The translations under genes were made by a program, and so were the position numbers. Source: Globodera rostochiensis (taxonomy: Eukaryota > Nematoda > Chromadorea > Rhabditida > Heteroderidae). From it: DNA of 64,000 nucleotides. Below, piece by piece: positions 1 to 11,465 of the stretch. Below the pieces are notes generated by a model. It did not search any database, was not told the DNA's origin, and saw only the letters and a program-made list of their open reading frames with translations. The stretch lies in contig JAEVLN010000033.1 of the NCBI GenBank assembly GCA_018350325.1, forward strand, positions 62,001 through 126,000, read 5' to 3'. Positions within the stretch are counted from its first letter, which is position 1. Every line of letters begins with the position of its first letter.

Positions 1-688
1 GCATTTAAAATAGAAAGTTTATTATAAAAATTGAATTTTGTAATAATTTTTAAAAATTGTGTTATTGTAATATTTTTTTAATAATTAAATTGTTAAAGAG
101 CAAATAAAATTTGTTTTTTGTTGTTTTGTAATGAATCGAATTTTGATTGTTCAATAATAACTTTTGTTTAATGTATTTTGATTAAAATTTTCGACTATGT
201 AAGTGTCCTGTCGCGGTGCTATGCAGCCATTTCAACAATCTTAGTTGTCCTCAGAGCGTATCAGCTTAGAAATGTTTAATCATTATTAATTATTTACTAT
301 CAAAAAATCAAATGTATAATTAATTTATATTGAATGAATATAAAAAATTAATATAAAAGTATTTAGTTTAACAAATAAGCAAATTTTTGAGATTTTCAGC
401 ATTCTTTATTTCAGTTCATTTTAAAAAATAAATTCTCAATTTATTTAAATTATTTATACTTTTTTTATCTCAATATTAAAAACCTTTTTAATGCGAACAC
501 GCAGTTATGACGGCACGTTCTTTAAAGAATGAAGCAACATATTAATATCAAAGAATTTTTAAGTATAAAGTTTAATTATAGATTAAATATTTTACATGGA
601 TATTAGAATATATTGATACGTTAGGTAAATTCAGCTTAAATAATACAAATAATTCTTATGGCATACCTTTATCGGTTATTAAAAAAAA
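1..688. other. AT-rich DNA with two short islets
   Basis: Mostly A/T sequence with no gene I can support. A GC-richer islet at about 193-279 has a plus frame of 28 codons ending VVLRAYQLRNV; it also contains the donor-like hexamer GTAAGT at its left end. A second islet at 490-545 includes a 12-codon frame starting MTARSLKNE, faintly like the MTAQSFND islets at 6,194 and 30,437. Neither has an independent copy good enough to test coding. Confidence 0.3.
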
Positions 689-814
689 ATGTTCTTGAAA
701 ACCCTTGCAAAAAAGACTATCATGTCGATCCGGCGTTGTGATTTATTAATGAAATACATTATATTATTATTAGATAAATTTCATGCTAATTATTATTGTA
801 TATTGGTCACATAA
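689..814 (+). CDS. Small ORF, 41 aa, function unknown
   Basis: An ATG-to-stop frame lying on one of the GC-richer islets. It begins MFLKTLAKKTIMSIRR and ends with a hydrophobic stretch rich in Leu and Ile (YIILLLDKF). No family is recognised. It could instead be part of an exon, because no upstream promoter or splice context is convincing. There is no second copy in the window, so codon-level constraint cannot be judged. Confidence 0.22.
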   Translation: MFLKTLAKKTIMSIRRCDLLMKYIILLLDKFHANYYCILVT

Positions 815-846
815 GATAATTTTCGTATAAAATTATTAAGAATTAA

Positions 847-951
847 ATAAATGAGATTATTGGCAACATCGGTTGCCTGATTGTCGGAAACATCACATCA
901 GTTCTGGTGTTAGGATCAAATGAAATCACGGCAACAGCAAAAACAGCTTAA
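847..951 (+). CDS. Exon-like islet, hydrophobic, related to 1,700-1,744
   Basis: The plus frame reads IINEIIGNIGCLIVGN followed by ITSVLVLGSNEITATAKTA and a stop, with no Met near the start, so it would have to be an internal or terminal exon. The end of the frame has a relative at about 1,700-1,744 reading LVSNEIMATSKA in the same frame, with a similar downstream word CAGCTTAAGAAAA. Hydrophobic residues suggest one membrane segment. The family is not recognised, and it may be a decayed exon. Confidence 0.25.
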   Translation: MNEIIGNIGCLIVGNITSVLVLGSNEITATAKTA

Positions 952-2156
952 GAAAAAATGGCAAATTTGTAAACAACAGTAAAAAAAACATAAGTCGGCT
1001 GAATTTCTTTCAAAAACTTAATTTTAAGTACATCGGAATATTATAAATATATTTTTTAAATTGGTTGTTTGTCTGTAAATTAAATTGTTTTTTTGGATAA
1101 GATTATTATTATTATTAATCGAACGATACCTTACGCTACCTTTTTTAATTTTTATATAATTCTGTTGTCATTAACCTTTTTTTTAGTAATATAATTCATT
1201 ATAATTACTTTTTTAATTTCCTATTTTGTTTTAAGCTTACTTTTTTAATAATTTTTTTCTTGCAATATTTTAATTTGCTTATTTCTTGGCATATATGCTG
1301 ATCATACTATCCCCGCGAGCAATCTCTTGTTGGCTCTTCCTCTTGGCTGCACAAAGATTGATACATTGTCCTGATCAACATTGGAAATTTTCTTTTTTTT
1401 TTGACATACGGTACGGTACAGTTTTTAAGTTTTGGAGTTTTTTTAATTACCTTTCTTATAATAATATATGTTTTGCATAGGACAGTAAATTTTGTAGTTT
1501 TAAGTTATGCCAAATTTCATTCTTTCTACATCTCGGCACATTATAATCACATTTCAACTCTTCAATTTCCATTTTGTCTTTACTTTTAATTTTTCAATTT
1601 TTTTAATCGGATTATATTTTATATGCCATTTTAAGCAGGTTATTTATTCGCTGCTAATTTTTATTTGTGTTTTATAATTATGTTATTACATTAGAACTTT
1701 AGTGTCAAATGAAATCATGGCAACATCAAAAGCCATATACTATTAACAGCTTAAGAAAAGCTTAGAACTCAATTGATAATTGTGTTGATCCCGCTTCTAC
1801 AATTTTTGAATATTTTAAGTGAATAAAAGTCCTTAAAACTCCTTCAACAATTCTGGTTTCATTTAATTGTTATTAAAATAATTTAAATTGTTACGTTATG
1901 TTTCTAATTGACAAATTAATCTGATTTTATTTATAATCATGTTAAAATCGTTTTTAATAAAATATTTAAATTTTTACCTTATTTTTCTTATTGGCAAATT
2001 AATTTTAACGATACCCGTCACATTTAACTTCCTTTAATCAAATATTTATCAATTTTTTAATTAGGTTTTTATTTTCTGCAGTGGTCGTTTCAATTTTGTA
2101 TAGTTGTCTTTTTTCGGTTTTATTCATTTAGTTTGTATATTAACTATATAAATAAA
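952..2156. repeat. Block with rearranged copy at 58.2-59.8 kb
   Basis: Three pieces recur near the right end of the window. The words at 1,459-1,500 (TTTTGCATAGGAC region) recur at 58,250-58,293. The piece at 1,270-1,690, with TCTCGGCACA and TATATGCCATTTTAAGCA, recurs at 59,450-59,830. The piece at 1,800-2,110 (ACGATACCC, TTTCTGCAGTG) recurs, itself doubled, at 58,670-58,995. Piece order differs between the two places. An islet at 1,286-1,400 has a frame reading AYMLIILSPRAISCWLFLLA, but the copy at 59.5 kb favours a different frame, so no CDS is called. Confidence 0.5.
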
Positions 2157-2288
2157 ATGCACAGCTTATGCAAAAGACTCATAAAAGCCATTAATTTTAT
2201 CAAGTGGAAGCGCCGCGTTAAAAGTGCCTCGGCCACCTTAATCTCCTTTTCCAAAATTATAAATTTAGGTCGGAAGGCTTTAAATTGA
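2157..2288 (+). CDS. Small cationic ORF, 43 aa
   Basis: A complete ATG-to-stop frame beginning MHSLCKRLIKAINFIKWKRR, followed by VKSASATLISFSKIINL and GRKALN. It is rich in Lys, Arg, Ile and Leu, so it could form a basic amphipathic helix; that is inference from composition only. A TATA-like word (TATATAAATA) lies immediately 5' of the ATG. No family is recognised, no copy exists in the window to test selection, and a chance frame in a GC-richer islet remains possible. Confidence 0.25.
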   Translation: MHSLCKRLIKAINFIKWKRRVKSASATLISFSKIINLGRKALN

Positions 2289-2609
2289 GTAATTTTTGAA
2301 ACGTTTTGGTTAATGTATGATTTATTATTCTCTGTGTATTTTTATTTTAGAAATTATTTTGTGAGTGATGCATTAAATAAAACTTTTTAATATTAAACAT
2401 GTTTATAATCATTTTTTTAATTCTTTATTATTATTTATTTGAATATTTTAAAATATTTTAAGAAAAAATAAGATGGGGATTAAAAATCTTTGATTGAATA
2501 ATTGATTTGTAAGAAATAAGAAAGTCTTTAAATGATTAGTTTTTGTGCATGTATAAAGAGCTTTGAATTAAATGATTTGATTTAATTTACTATCTGTTTC
2601 TTAAACCGA
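2289..2609. other. AT-rich DNA, nothing supported
   Basis: Low-complexity A/T sequence with no islet, convincing frame or structured repeat. Confidence 0.6.
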
Positions 2610-3900
2610 TTTAGATTTGATTTTTTGCAAGTTTTGACGATTTGTGCTTTAAACATCATTAAATATACACCTAAATCATTCTAATTAAATTGCTTCATTT
2701 GGTATTTAATAATAATAAATTATTTGTATTTTTACGTTTTGAGTTTGTTAACATATATTTTTTAAAAACTGTATGCTCTGCAAGACAAAGCACAAAATTT
2801 GAATTATTTAATTTAAATGTATTATTAAATGGATAAAAGTTTTTTAGTAAATTTGTTCTTATTTTATTTTTATTAAAATGAATTTATGTTTAATATTTTT
2901 CTAGTTTATTTCAATTCAATTTTCAATATCTTATTGATCAGTCGTGTGCTTGGCGCTTACGTTTTTCCTTCGGCGGTGGAATAGTAATGTTGTTACGGAT
3001 CTGTTTTGATTTGACAGTTTTGCTAAATTTTATATCAATAGATGAAATCAGTTTTTGTGATTTAAACATCGGAGTTTGACTAACAGGCCTTGGCCTGTAA
3101 TATATTTTATGATTTAAACGAATCAACAAAAACATTTCAAAGCCTGCAATACTAAATGTCTTATCTTGGATTTTTTAGATTCGATTTGACGAAAGAATTT
3201 TCTATGCAAAATGTGCTTTTTTGCTTGAGCTTTATAAATATTTTGACGACTAAGCCAAATTAAAATGATCCAGACACGAATAGATTCTAGCCAAACCTGG
3301 GTCGACCTCACCAGCAGTTGAGTAATCAAATTAATGTGTTAAAAACATTCGTTTTTCGTACAAATTAACTTCTAATAGTCTGTGGTATCTTGCCCTTCTA
3401 AATTAACCGCACCAAGTTGAAGCGGTCGACGTTTTTCGACGTCCAAAAGGAGCGATGGCATGGCCCACCTCATGTGCGGTCACTCGCAAATATACTCTTT
3501 TTTATATACCTTGATTCAGCGTAAAAGAAGTGCCTTTTTATTTATGTTTAATAATTACTTAATTTTCTTTTACTCTTGAAATTTTAATATTTATTAATGG
3601 ATGAATATAGTCTTTGCCATTCTGAAATTTTTATTACTCATATAAATTAACTAGATTTATTTTAAATATTTGGATTCTAACACTTGAGTTTTTAAATGTC
3701 CTAAATAATACGTTTATGTTTAAAAAAATAAAAATATTAAAAAATTGCTTTGCTTTGTGTAAATCTTTACAAAATATAGGATTATGAGAAGGTAATAATT
3801 AATTATAATTTTGAAATGTTTGTTTTTTTAGTTTCTGTAATTTTATCATTTGCTCTAATATTTATTTATTATAATTAGTCAAGGCGGTGAAAACATAGAA
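2610..3900. repeat. Duplicated block, copy at 44.05-45.5 kb
   Basis: Shares a series of islets in the same order with 44,050-45,500; the part from 3,420 onward also matches 35,580-35,960. The islet at about 2,945-3,080 is open on plus in both copies, ending IDEISFCDL here and IDKISFCDL at 44.3 kb. It is also open on minus in both (KSQKLIS and KTVKSKQ), so the strand cannot be decided. A later islet at 3,885-3,967 starts QGGENIE, against QGGENVE at 45.5 kb and QGAENVE at 35.9 kb. Confidence 0.55.
3430..3490 (+). CDS. Exon-like islet with DGMAHLMCGHS motif
   Basis: One of four diverged copies of an islet whose best frame reads DGMAHLMCGHS here, DGIAHLICGHSPN at 35,595, YGMARLMCGHSPN at 44,903 and TGVTYLIYCH at about 39,990. 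The flanking word GTCGACGTTTT is shared with the 44.9-kb copy, and the 40.0-kb copy has GTCGACGTC. A single-base indel just upstream in this copy shifts the frame relative to the 44.9-kb copy, so it is likely a decaying exon. Function not recognised. Confidence 0.28.
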
Positions 3901-5459
3901 TACAATAAATCGAGCATGGTACACACAATTCATCCACAGCTTTCAGTGCACTCTGTCGAGGTTTAACGATTTTGTGGGATAGAAGCATTGTCACAATATT
4001 TACAAGGGGGATTAATTTTATATTCAATTCTATTTTAATTTTTGTGTAGATTCATTATTGTTTTATATGTAATTTTTTAATAGAAAATAAGTTTTAAAAT
4101 AATTAATAAAAAACAGATTCATTATTCTAAGGTTTAAATATTTTTCTTTTAATTTTTTATTTTAAGAGTACATTTATTTACCATGACTTTTTTAAAACTT
4201 ATGTTTTTGGTTTTATTCTTATTTTAATTTTTATTATTCATTCTTATATTTATGATTTGGTACCAAATTTGATATCCTAAAAAATAAGAGGTTATGATTG
4301 TGCGTCCCCTTAAAATCCACCCGATAACGCACACAACGCCCTCGCGTGCCTTTCAATGAAACCTTGCCTAGACAATTTTCGATTTTTCATATTTTCATCA
4401 ATTTACTTATTAATTTTTAAATTTCATATTTGATTTAGAAATTATTAAATAGATGCCAGTTAAGCGTATGACTAACTTGTTTTTTTATTGTTAACGTACA
4501 ATAAATACATTTTAATGTTTATTAAAATTAGTTGATCTATATATTCAATAAAATATTTCTATTGTTTTTGGCAATTTTATTATCATTTTAAAATAAGAAT
4601 CGCTTCTTTGACAATTTTTCATTTAACTATTTCATTGCTTTCAGATATATTTTGAAGAAAAATGTTTACTGATTTTATCACTTTATAAAAATTTTTACGT
4701 AAAAAACAGTAAATGATAACCTGGCTAGACAATTTTCTATTTTTCATATTTTCATAATTTACTTATCAATTTTTAAATTTCATATTCGATTTAGCAATTG
4801 TTTCTGCAGTTCTTGTTAGTTAATTCATTGATGTATAATTTTTAAACGTTTTGGTTTTTATAATGCTAAATTTATAAAACATTTCAGTGCTCTTTTAATT
4901 AAAATTGTAAAAGATCACATTTGATTAATATTTCAAACAATTTATGTTTTGAATTATTTTAGTTTTAAACGATATTTTATTTTTTTCTATTATTTTTTTG
5001 TTCATTACAAGTTCAGTTCCTTTAATTAGCATTTTGTTAGTTATGAGACGAGATTTGATTTTGGTCTGCTAAGAATTTGGTGAATTGTAACAAATGCAAA
5101 TTATTTTTTATAATCATTTTTTTAACTTAAAAAAATTACAATTATTGTTGTCAAATAGCAACCAACTTGAATACATATTACAAAAAGTTAAAATTAAATA
5201 ATTTATTTTTATTGAATGTTGAGTAATTTTTATTGACTTATAATTAAACAAAGCTTAATAATTAACCAAAGGTAAATATCTATATTTTATTTAATTGCAA
5301 AGGAACCGAGCTGTTGTATCATATGCTTATTAATGTTTCGCATTCTTATATAAAATTGTATAGATTTATAGAACTATTAAATTAGCTTTAATTTTGTAGG
5401 AGAATTTTTTTATATTTATCAATTATGCTTAATTCGGTATAACCAGTTTTGGTGTAAAA
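3901..5459. other. AT-rich DNA with one recurring islet
   Basis: The islet at about 4,280-4,370 is a diverged copy of the one at 33,000-33,070. Both have a plus frame starting MIVR and containing HPIT (RPLKIHPITHTTP here, RLPNFHPITPPTN there), while the copy at 14,260 has a one-base deletion in it. The word TAGACAATTTTCTATTTTTC near 4,720 repeats one near 4,370. The rest is A/T-rich with nothing I can support. Confidence 0.35.
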
Positions 5460-5509
5460 TAAATGATTATTTATTTTTATAATTGCTTTGTGTATTGCAA
5501 ATAAATTAG

Positions 5510-5608
5510 CGCTTGACATCGCTAAAAGTATTGCATTCCGGCAAAGTAGCGACCTCTGACGTATGTGTTATTGAGAGGACGGGAAGAGGTTGGTTTAAAC
5601 TTGTTTTT
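5510..5608 (+). CDS. Exon-like islet RLTSLKVLHSG, paralogue at 29,338
   Basis: A 33-codon open frame begins right after an acceptor-like AAATTAG and reads RLTSLKVLHSGKVATSDV, then CVIERTGRGWFKLV. The copy at 29,338 keeps the same frame with no gaps. The replacements are mild: Lys to Arg, Val to Leu, Leu to Met, Lys to Gln, Ala to Ser, Ile to Met, plus one synonymous change. The other two frames contain stops. A GT near the end (GAAGAG/GTTGG) could serve as donor. Family not recognised; probably an exon or recent exon remnant of a duplicated gene. Confidence 0.35.
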
Positions 5609-6193
5609 TTGCCACATTAGTAAATTATGAAAAGCCAAAATGTCGCGTGAGGCCGCGTCGGGTATTATTTTAATTAACTTATGATGTTAAAAACGAATTG
5701 AAATACGATAAGTGACATAAGTTATTTTTGAGGTTTCTTGAATGGACTATGCCAAGTCAAAAGTGAATTTGTAATATTTCAAGATATTAAATATTTTCCG
5801 TTTACGAGTTTGCTTGAAATAATATGACGTCCGCCTCCCTCAAAATTACTAGCAATAATTTTATTTGAACTTTCTTTTCGAATTTGCGGAAAAAGTCAAA
5901 GATGCATTTTAATGATATCACCAATTATGGACCAATGTTGTAAATTTTAACGCTTCTAAAAATTGTCTCCTGTCTGTTTTGTATAAGGATTTTAATTAAT
6001 GCTTGAAGTAATTGACGTTAAAATTAACCTGATGTTATCAAATAATTTTAGTTTAACTTCTTTTCGGATATTCTGGATAAAGTTTAAGATGTATTTTAAC
6101 GATATCACCAATTAATTAATTTATTTTTTAAATAAAAGATGAATAAATTAATTTGATTTTATTATTAACGCGATTATATAAAACAAGAGTTTG

Positions 6194-6289
6194 ATGACGG
6201 CCCAGTCGTTTAATGACTTAGATTTGTTAAATGAATATGCCGAGATAAATCGTGTTGAATCGGACAGGAGCTTTAATTTGTTTTCTTAA
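6194..6289 (+). CDS. Exon-like islet MTAQSFND, paralogue at 30,437
   Basis: The plus frame from ATG reads MTAQSFNDLDLLNEYAEINR followed by VESDRSFNLFS. The copy at 30,437 reads the same except Ile for Leu, Asp for Tyr, Val for Glu and Ile for Val, without gaps over the islet, although the surrounding A/T sequence has many indels. The frame is also open upstream through KSL. No family recognised. It could be a 31-residue ORF or an exon. Confidence 0.3.
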   Translation: MTAQSFNDLDLLNEYAEINRVESDRSFNLFS

Positions 6290-7137
6290 TAGTAAATTAT
6301 TATGTTATATTAAAATATTGATTTAAAATTATTGGGCATTAATTTTTAAAAATTTTCAGTAAAATATTTTAAAAAATATATTACTTGTTTAAAATTTTTC
6401 TTAAACAATTTGTTAACATCAAAATTCATGAAAGATTTGATTTAATATGTAAGAAGCAAAAATATTTTAATGATTAGCTGTAATTTTAACAAATTTATTA
6501 ATAGCTCTTTTGTTTTTACCATCATTTACAAAAATATAATAGCAATATTTTCTGATAACTCATCCTTTTGTTTAACGATAAGGATTATATAATTTTATTG
6601 ATATCTTTTAGTAATTTTTGATTTTAATCTTATAATGTTTCATATTATACTATTTAAAATACCTTGCTCCGATTATGGTAATGCTGTTTTCGTAGTTGAA
6701 CAGACTGAGTTTTGACTTGGTCCTATGGCTCATGTCGCCGTGCCTGAATTCAAATGATTGAGTTCCATGCTGTTATGAAGAACACTAAATTAGTCCTGAT
6801 GTTGTTGAGATGTTTAGTTCTTTCGGTTACTGTATTAAAAAATATTACAGTTTTAATAATTCTATGTTTTGAAGCATAATTTTGTACTTCCATATATTAT
6901 TTGTTTATATACTAAATAATTTGCATTCTTTTTCATTCTTTTTTATTTTAAAAAATGAAGTTTTTGTTGTATAGTCTGCAAAATTGACAGAGCATGTTTA
7001 ACGCATTTTCATTTTACATAAATAAAATTTATGAATGATATTTTTTTAAGAATCTTATGTTTGTTTTTATTTCATGCATTCAGGGCACTTTAAATCGCGG
7101 TAAAACTCTTTTTTGTTTTTGCAATATTTTGATTTAA

Positions 7138-7239
7138 CTATTTCATTGCCTATGCCGTTACACTCGGCGAGCTTTGATTCTCTTTCTGCTCTTGTGGCTG
7201 CTTGATTACTTTATTCGTTTTTTTTGTAAATTCAGTTAA
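7138..7239 (+). CDS. Exon-like hydrophobic islet FHCLCRY
   Basis: The frame reads FHCLCRYTRRALILFLLLWL then LDYFIRFFCKFS, a likely single membrane segment flanked by basic residues. The 31,116 copy matches with Asn for Thr and Leu for Ile. A more distant copy at 9,081 starts FHCLRSV and ends GLITLS. Upstream (7,135-7,137) is a stop, so the piece would need to be an exon. The same sequence is also partly open on the minus strand at 31 kb, so coding is not proven. Confidence 0.28.
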   Translation, partial: LFHCLCRYTRRALILFLLLWLLDYFIRFFCKFS

Positions 7240-7479
7240 AGGGTATCAAAAATTAAATTTTCTCTATTTGATTTTGCAATTTTATTTCTTATTTTATAGT
7301 TTCAAATTGATTTGTATTAAGTAAAACTCCATTTAAAATTGTTATGATGAGCATTGGTAAAAAAACTGCTTGTGTTTAAACTAAATGATAAACTTCGATT
7401 TAAAATTGAATAAAAAAATCCCTCATTTGTATGGCTTGTTTCCAGTCCTTTGAATGGAGCTGAGCTATGAGCCAAAACC

Positions 7480-10079
7480 AAAATTGTGCTTTTCTTGTAC
7501 TTGTTTGGGAGACTCTATTTTTCTTTAACAATCTAAGCTTGACGTAATTTGAAGTTTTGATTAGCGAGAACTAGAAGCCTCATGCAGAATTTGAAATTTA
7601 TTTCTCCACCCCTTAATTTTTTATGAAACCCCAACTTTACTCCAGCAGAAATTTTAGAAAATGGCAAAAATATAAAGGGTATTGCCCGCACTTGACCTTC
7701 TCCCATTGACATTGGAAGATTTTTTTTTGTTTTCTTTATATGATTTCGGTTTCAGCAAAACTTATAAATTTAAGATATTATATTGTTAATAATTTAATCA
7801 ATTAATTCTTTTTGTTAACAATTTTGTTTTACTCGTCAGGAAGTGTGGTTTTATCTCCGTCTGGCTCTGCTTCGGTGGACAATCGCCATATAAAGTGTCT
7901 TTTTTCATTTTTGTTTTGATTCAAGTGGTAAAATCTCATTTTAACAAAATTGGGAAATGTCGTCGGCTTCGTTTCATGTCATGCCCGAATGCCCCAGCGC
8001 TATTCTTGTGTTGTTGTAGGCATTGTCCCCTGTGTAATTTAATTTATTTTCGTGTCATTTTAAATAAGAATCTCACTCTTTGAATTTACATAGATTTTAT
8101 TCTGTTTGATAAAAAATAAGTATACATTAAAACTTTGAACGTTTGCAACCGAATTCTATTAACCTAATTTTATTTGTTGATTGCCTTTAACAACTAAAAT
8201 AGCACATTTATGTAAAAAATTTTGTTTTTTAATTGAGATAATCAATCCGCAGTTGAGTCTTTTACTTATATTAAGCTTTCTATTTTTTTGTTAATATTTA
8301 ATCTTTTATTTTGCAATTTATTTTTATTTTGCGTCATTTAACAATGCATAGTGTGGCAAAATGTTTGATTTTGTTGAACGCTTTGAGCTACGCTGTGTGT
8401 CCTCCAGAATTAGTTTGATCTGGGTAACATGCAGGCGATGCCTGAAAACGTTGCAAAGACTGTAATCGGTTTTAAATGTTTGCTTTATTATATTTCATTA
8501 TCATAATTTTTATATTTTTTGATCTATATGTAGAGTAAACATTTTAATTTTATTTTAGATTACTAAATTAATTTATATAATACATTTAAATTAATAGTTT
8601 TAGACTGAAAATTTTTTATGTTTAGTAATCGTACCTGTTTCCTTGTTAAAGTGATTTAAGTTATATTTCATCTATTATTGTTGTTTATTACAAATTCAAG
8701 TCAGTCATTTTGATTTTTTTAAAATTATTTTATAATAGTTTAGAATGGATGAACAGAACACAGAATCATTTACTTGGTTATGAATGTACAACTTAAGACA
8801 GAATTTTTTCGTTTTTTATTATGTATATTTTAAATTATTTTATTTATATTTTATAAGCTCAAACTAAACAAGTACTATTATTTAAAATTTTTACCAAATT
8901 TAATTATATTTCTTTATCATACTCTTTGTTACATTTGATGTACGACATTTTTCATAAATTGAACTAAATTATTTTTGAAGTAAACACATCAGTGAATATT
9001 TTATTTATTCCCACTAGGCTAATTCATCAAATAGGAAAAAGTTAAAACTTTTTATATGATTTTTTGCAGTTTTTTCGCTATTTCATTGCCTAAGATCTGT
9101 GATCCCGGCACGTTGGATCGTTTTTCTTTTATCCATGCATGGTTTTAGATGTGAAGGTTTGATTACTTTATCGACAAAGGAATTATTTTAGAAATACAAA
9201 TAATTTATAGTCAATTAAATAGTTTTGAATTGAATCTTATTAATTATTATTGTAAGGTTGAAGAGAGCAGGCGCTAGTTGGCTGTACGCGGAGAGTTGAA
9301 TGAATTATTAAATATTATATCACATTGCTTATTAATATTTTGCATCATTATTATTCTTTTATAAAAATATGGTATAGATATATAACAACGATATAATATT
9401 ACTTAATTTTTTATAAATATAAATTTTAAGAATTGCATTATTTAGAATTTTGATTGTCAGGTTCAGATTTATGTATTTTTAATATATTTGTCAGACCCCA
9501 TAATCTTTTGAACTATTTAGAATTTATCAGGTATATTACTAATAGCGTTGTGTATATTGTTTAATGCATCGTTTAAGCGTTCAATAAATAAAGCAATAAA
9601 GCAAGATCTTTATTGCATCTACTAATTAATATTTTAATTTCAATTATTTATTGATATTTTATATTTATTAATCAAAAAAATTGTTGTTCTGTGCAAGTTC
9701 AAGGTCCGTTAATAGCATTTTGGTGGTTGACCACTTCCATTTAATTTAACGGCACTAATATGTTGTATTGTTTAATGTGATTTTTATAATCTTAATATTG
9801 AGTCAAGTTATTATTTGAAATTAAGTTTTTTTATAAACATTAGTTTCATTTATTTTGCAATAAATTAATTTCAAGATCTTATAAATAGAAATTATTTAAA
9901 AATTTAAAATTGACAAATTTATAGAATCAATAATAATATTACAAATGAGTAAGCAAATAAATGATTTTTTTATATGAAGTTATTGAATTTATTTACTAGA
10001 ACACAGAAGCGTGCATTATTTTAGTGATAAATAATGCAAACATGTATTGCTATTTGCATCAATTTAACAATTTTTTATT
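7480..10079. other. AT-rich DNA with scattered islets
   Basis: Islets occur at about 7,560-7,700 and 7,840-8,050, the latter a copy of those at 39,520-39,610 and 61,870-61,950 sharing TTGTTGTAGGC. Further islets lie at 8,340-8,470 (word GAAAACGTTGCA, shared with about 40,803), 9,081-9,191 and 9,255-9,300. On the minus strand the 7.9- and 39.5-kb islets both read GDNAYNN, a hint of an old exon. No intact gene is supported. Confidence 0.35.
9081..9191 (+). CDS. Exon-like islet FHCLRSVIPARW
   Basis: Open for 36 codons, reading FHCLRSVIPARWIVFLLSMH then GFRCEGLITLSTKELF and a stop. It aligns at both ends with the islets at 7,141 and 31,116 (TTTCATTGCCTA at the start, TTGATTACTTTAT near the end) but is diverged in the middle. 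No start codon near the beginning and no recognised family. Confidence 0.22.
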   Translation, partial: FHCLRSVIPARWIVFLLSMHGFRCEGLITLSTKELF

Positions 10080-10590
10080 TCCATTCTTTAGTGGCAATCC
10101 CTTTTCTCGTCAATGCTTCATATATTCTCCCCTGAGCGCGTTTCCCTCACAAAGCCCAGCAGTTTCAGTTCCCTGACCGTATCGGGTGGAGGGCCCCCGT
10201 CATTGTACATAAATGGATCCGTTAAAGCTAAGTTTAAGGCAAAAAAAAACAAAAATGCTTTTAAAGCAATTTGAAAATCATAAAAATGTTCCATTAATGG
10301 GGGATAGAATGTAAAGGCCAAAGGAAGATAAAAAAAGTGCTTGCGCTCCGGGTTCGAACACAAAAAACAACCACTGAGCCATCATTTATCTGCCACACTC
10401 ATGTAAAATTGTAGGAATATTGTCAAAAAGTTTGCGAGACCACTGCCTCCTCGGCAAAAAATTTAAAAACCGGGACCTCCGAGTTTCGAAATTATTTTTG
10501 AAAAACGGCCCATTTTCTCGAAACTCGAAAATCGAAAGAAAAAAACGTCGAAAATCGAAAGAAAAAACAGCCCTGGCTGGTACTTGGTTG
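10080..10590 (-). repeat. Repeat element with tRNA-promoter-like boxes, copy 1
   Basis: On the minus strand TGGCTCAGTGG (10,371-10,381) fits a pol III A box and GTTCGAACCCGG (10,348-10,359) a B box, but the spacing is shorter than in a real tRNA and no cloverleaf folds. The part at 10,371-10,520 is homologous to 52,490-52,680 (shared GTCAAAAAGTT, AAACCGGGACC, GAAATTATTTT), and the boxes recur at 23,021-23,070. A short tandem CGAAAATCGAAAG lies at 10,525-10,563. A minus frame through the region (10,118-10,363) is most likely incidental. Confidence 0.45.
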
Positions 10591-10870
10591 TTATGTTCAT
10601 GTTTAGAGGATACTGGAATTGTTATATATTTTTTGATATGTATAAGAAATACTCTAAATATTTTATTTCTTACTCTAAAAGATATAATTGAATTTAAACT
10701 CGTGTAAAAGATTGTATTAATGTTTGAAAATATTTCTTTCATATGTAATGTTAGCACGAAATTATTTATTTGCTATTGATAAATAAATTTTTTATTGTTT
10801 ACATGGTAACAGTTTTGTTCCGTAAATTTTAATTACTACCTTTTTTGAATATGAAATTTTTATAAAGACG

Positions 10871-10975
10871 ATGACTTCTGTGGGGCTCTGCATATTTCTG
10901 CAGCACGGCTCTCGTAATATTGGACACCGGAAAATTGGTAAAAAACAACACAATTATGAAAGCAAGATATATTAA
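10871..10975 (+). CDS. Small ORF, 34 aa
   Basis: An ATG-to-stop frame on a GC-richer islet, reading MTSVGLCIFLQHGSRNIGHR then KIGKKQHNYESKIY. It has a short hydrophobic start and a basic tail. Family not recognised and no copy in the window, so a chance frame is possible. Confidence 0.18.
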   Translation: MTSVGLCIFLQHGSRNIGHRKIGKKQHNYESKIY

Positions 10976-11253
10976 GCTGTCTAGATGAGTTTAGAATTTT
11001 AATATCATTATTAATTAATTTTTTGTTGATAAATATTTTTTTTTGAATAATTTTTAGATTTATGCTTGATCGTATAATGTGATTTATTTATTTTAAAATT
11101 AGAATCACATTTTGAGTCGAAAAATCTGTCTTGCGCAGTGTTTTTTATTAAAAAAAAAGTTTATCTTTGTCTATAATGATATAAAATTTAAAATTAGGAA
11201 AAATATTTTTTTATTATACTATGATATTTGTTTAAATAAAAGCAATATCATTT

Positions 11254-11451
11254 ATGGCATACTTCTTGTCACATTTATTCCGTGATTTAATTTTAATTAT
11301 TGAATTACGAAAAAAGTTTGCATATCAATATAATGATTATTGGAATTTTGTTTCACTTGTCACGCATTTACTAGCAAGAATTCTCTATTTCAGCCGTGGA
11401 GAATTGGTATTTTTGAATTTTTTTCATAAAAATGAAGTAATGTGCTTTTAA
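11254..11451 (+). other. AT-rich open frame, unassigned
   Basis: A 65-residue frame with hydrophobic and aromatic residues. It lies mostly in A/T-rich sequence and has no copy or splice support; I would not call it a gene. It directly precedes the islet exon candidate at 11,466. Confidence 0.12.
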
Positions 11452-11465
11452 CTATTGTTTTACAG

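Larger units (their letters stand above)
5460..7479. repeat. Duplicated block, copies at 28.74-31.37 kb
   Basis: Homologous to 29,270-31,372 with many indels in the A/T parts; the sub-block 5,630-5,780 occurs twice more, at 28,770-28,910 and 29,450-29,590. Islets inside (5,510, 6,194, 6,700, 7,138) stay recognisable and mostly free of gaps while the intervening sequence drifts. The islet at 6,690-6,830 is frameshifted relative to the open copy at 30,735-30,850, whose frame reads FDLRPMAQLSLGCLNSKGSE. Confidence 0.6.

Noticed and set aside
10118..10363. 81-codon minus frame ending in RSGENI
   Set aside because: Lies in a repeat element with pol III-like boxes and no splice or homology support; possible but not claimed.
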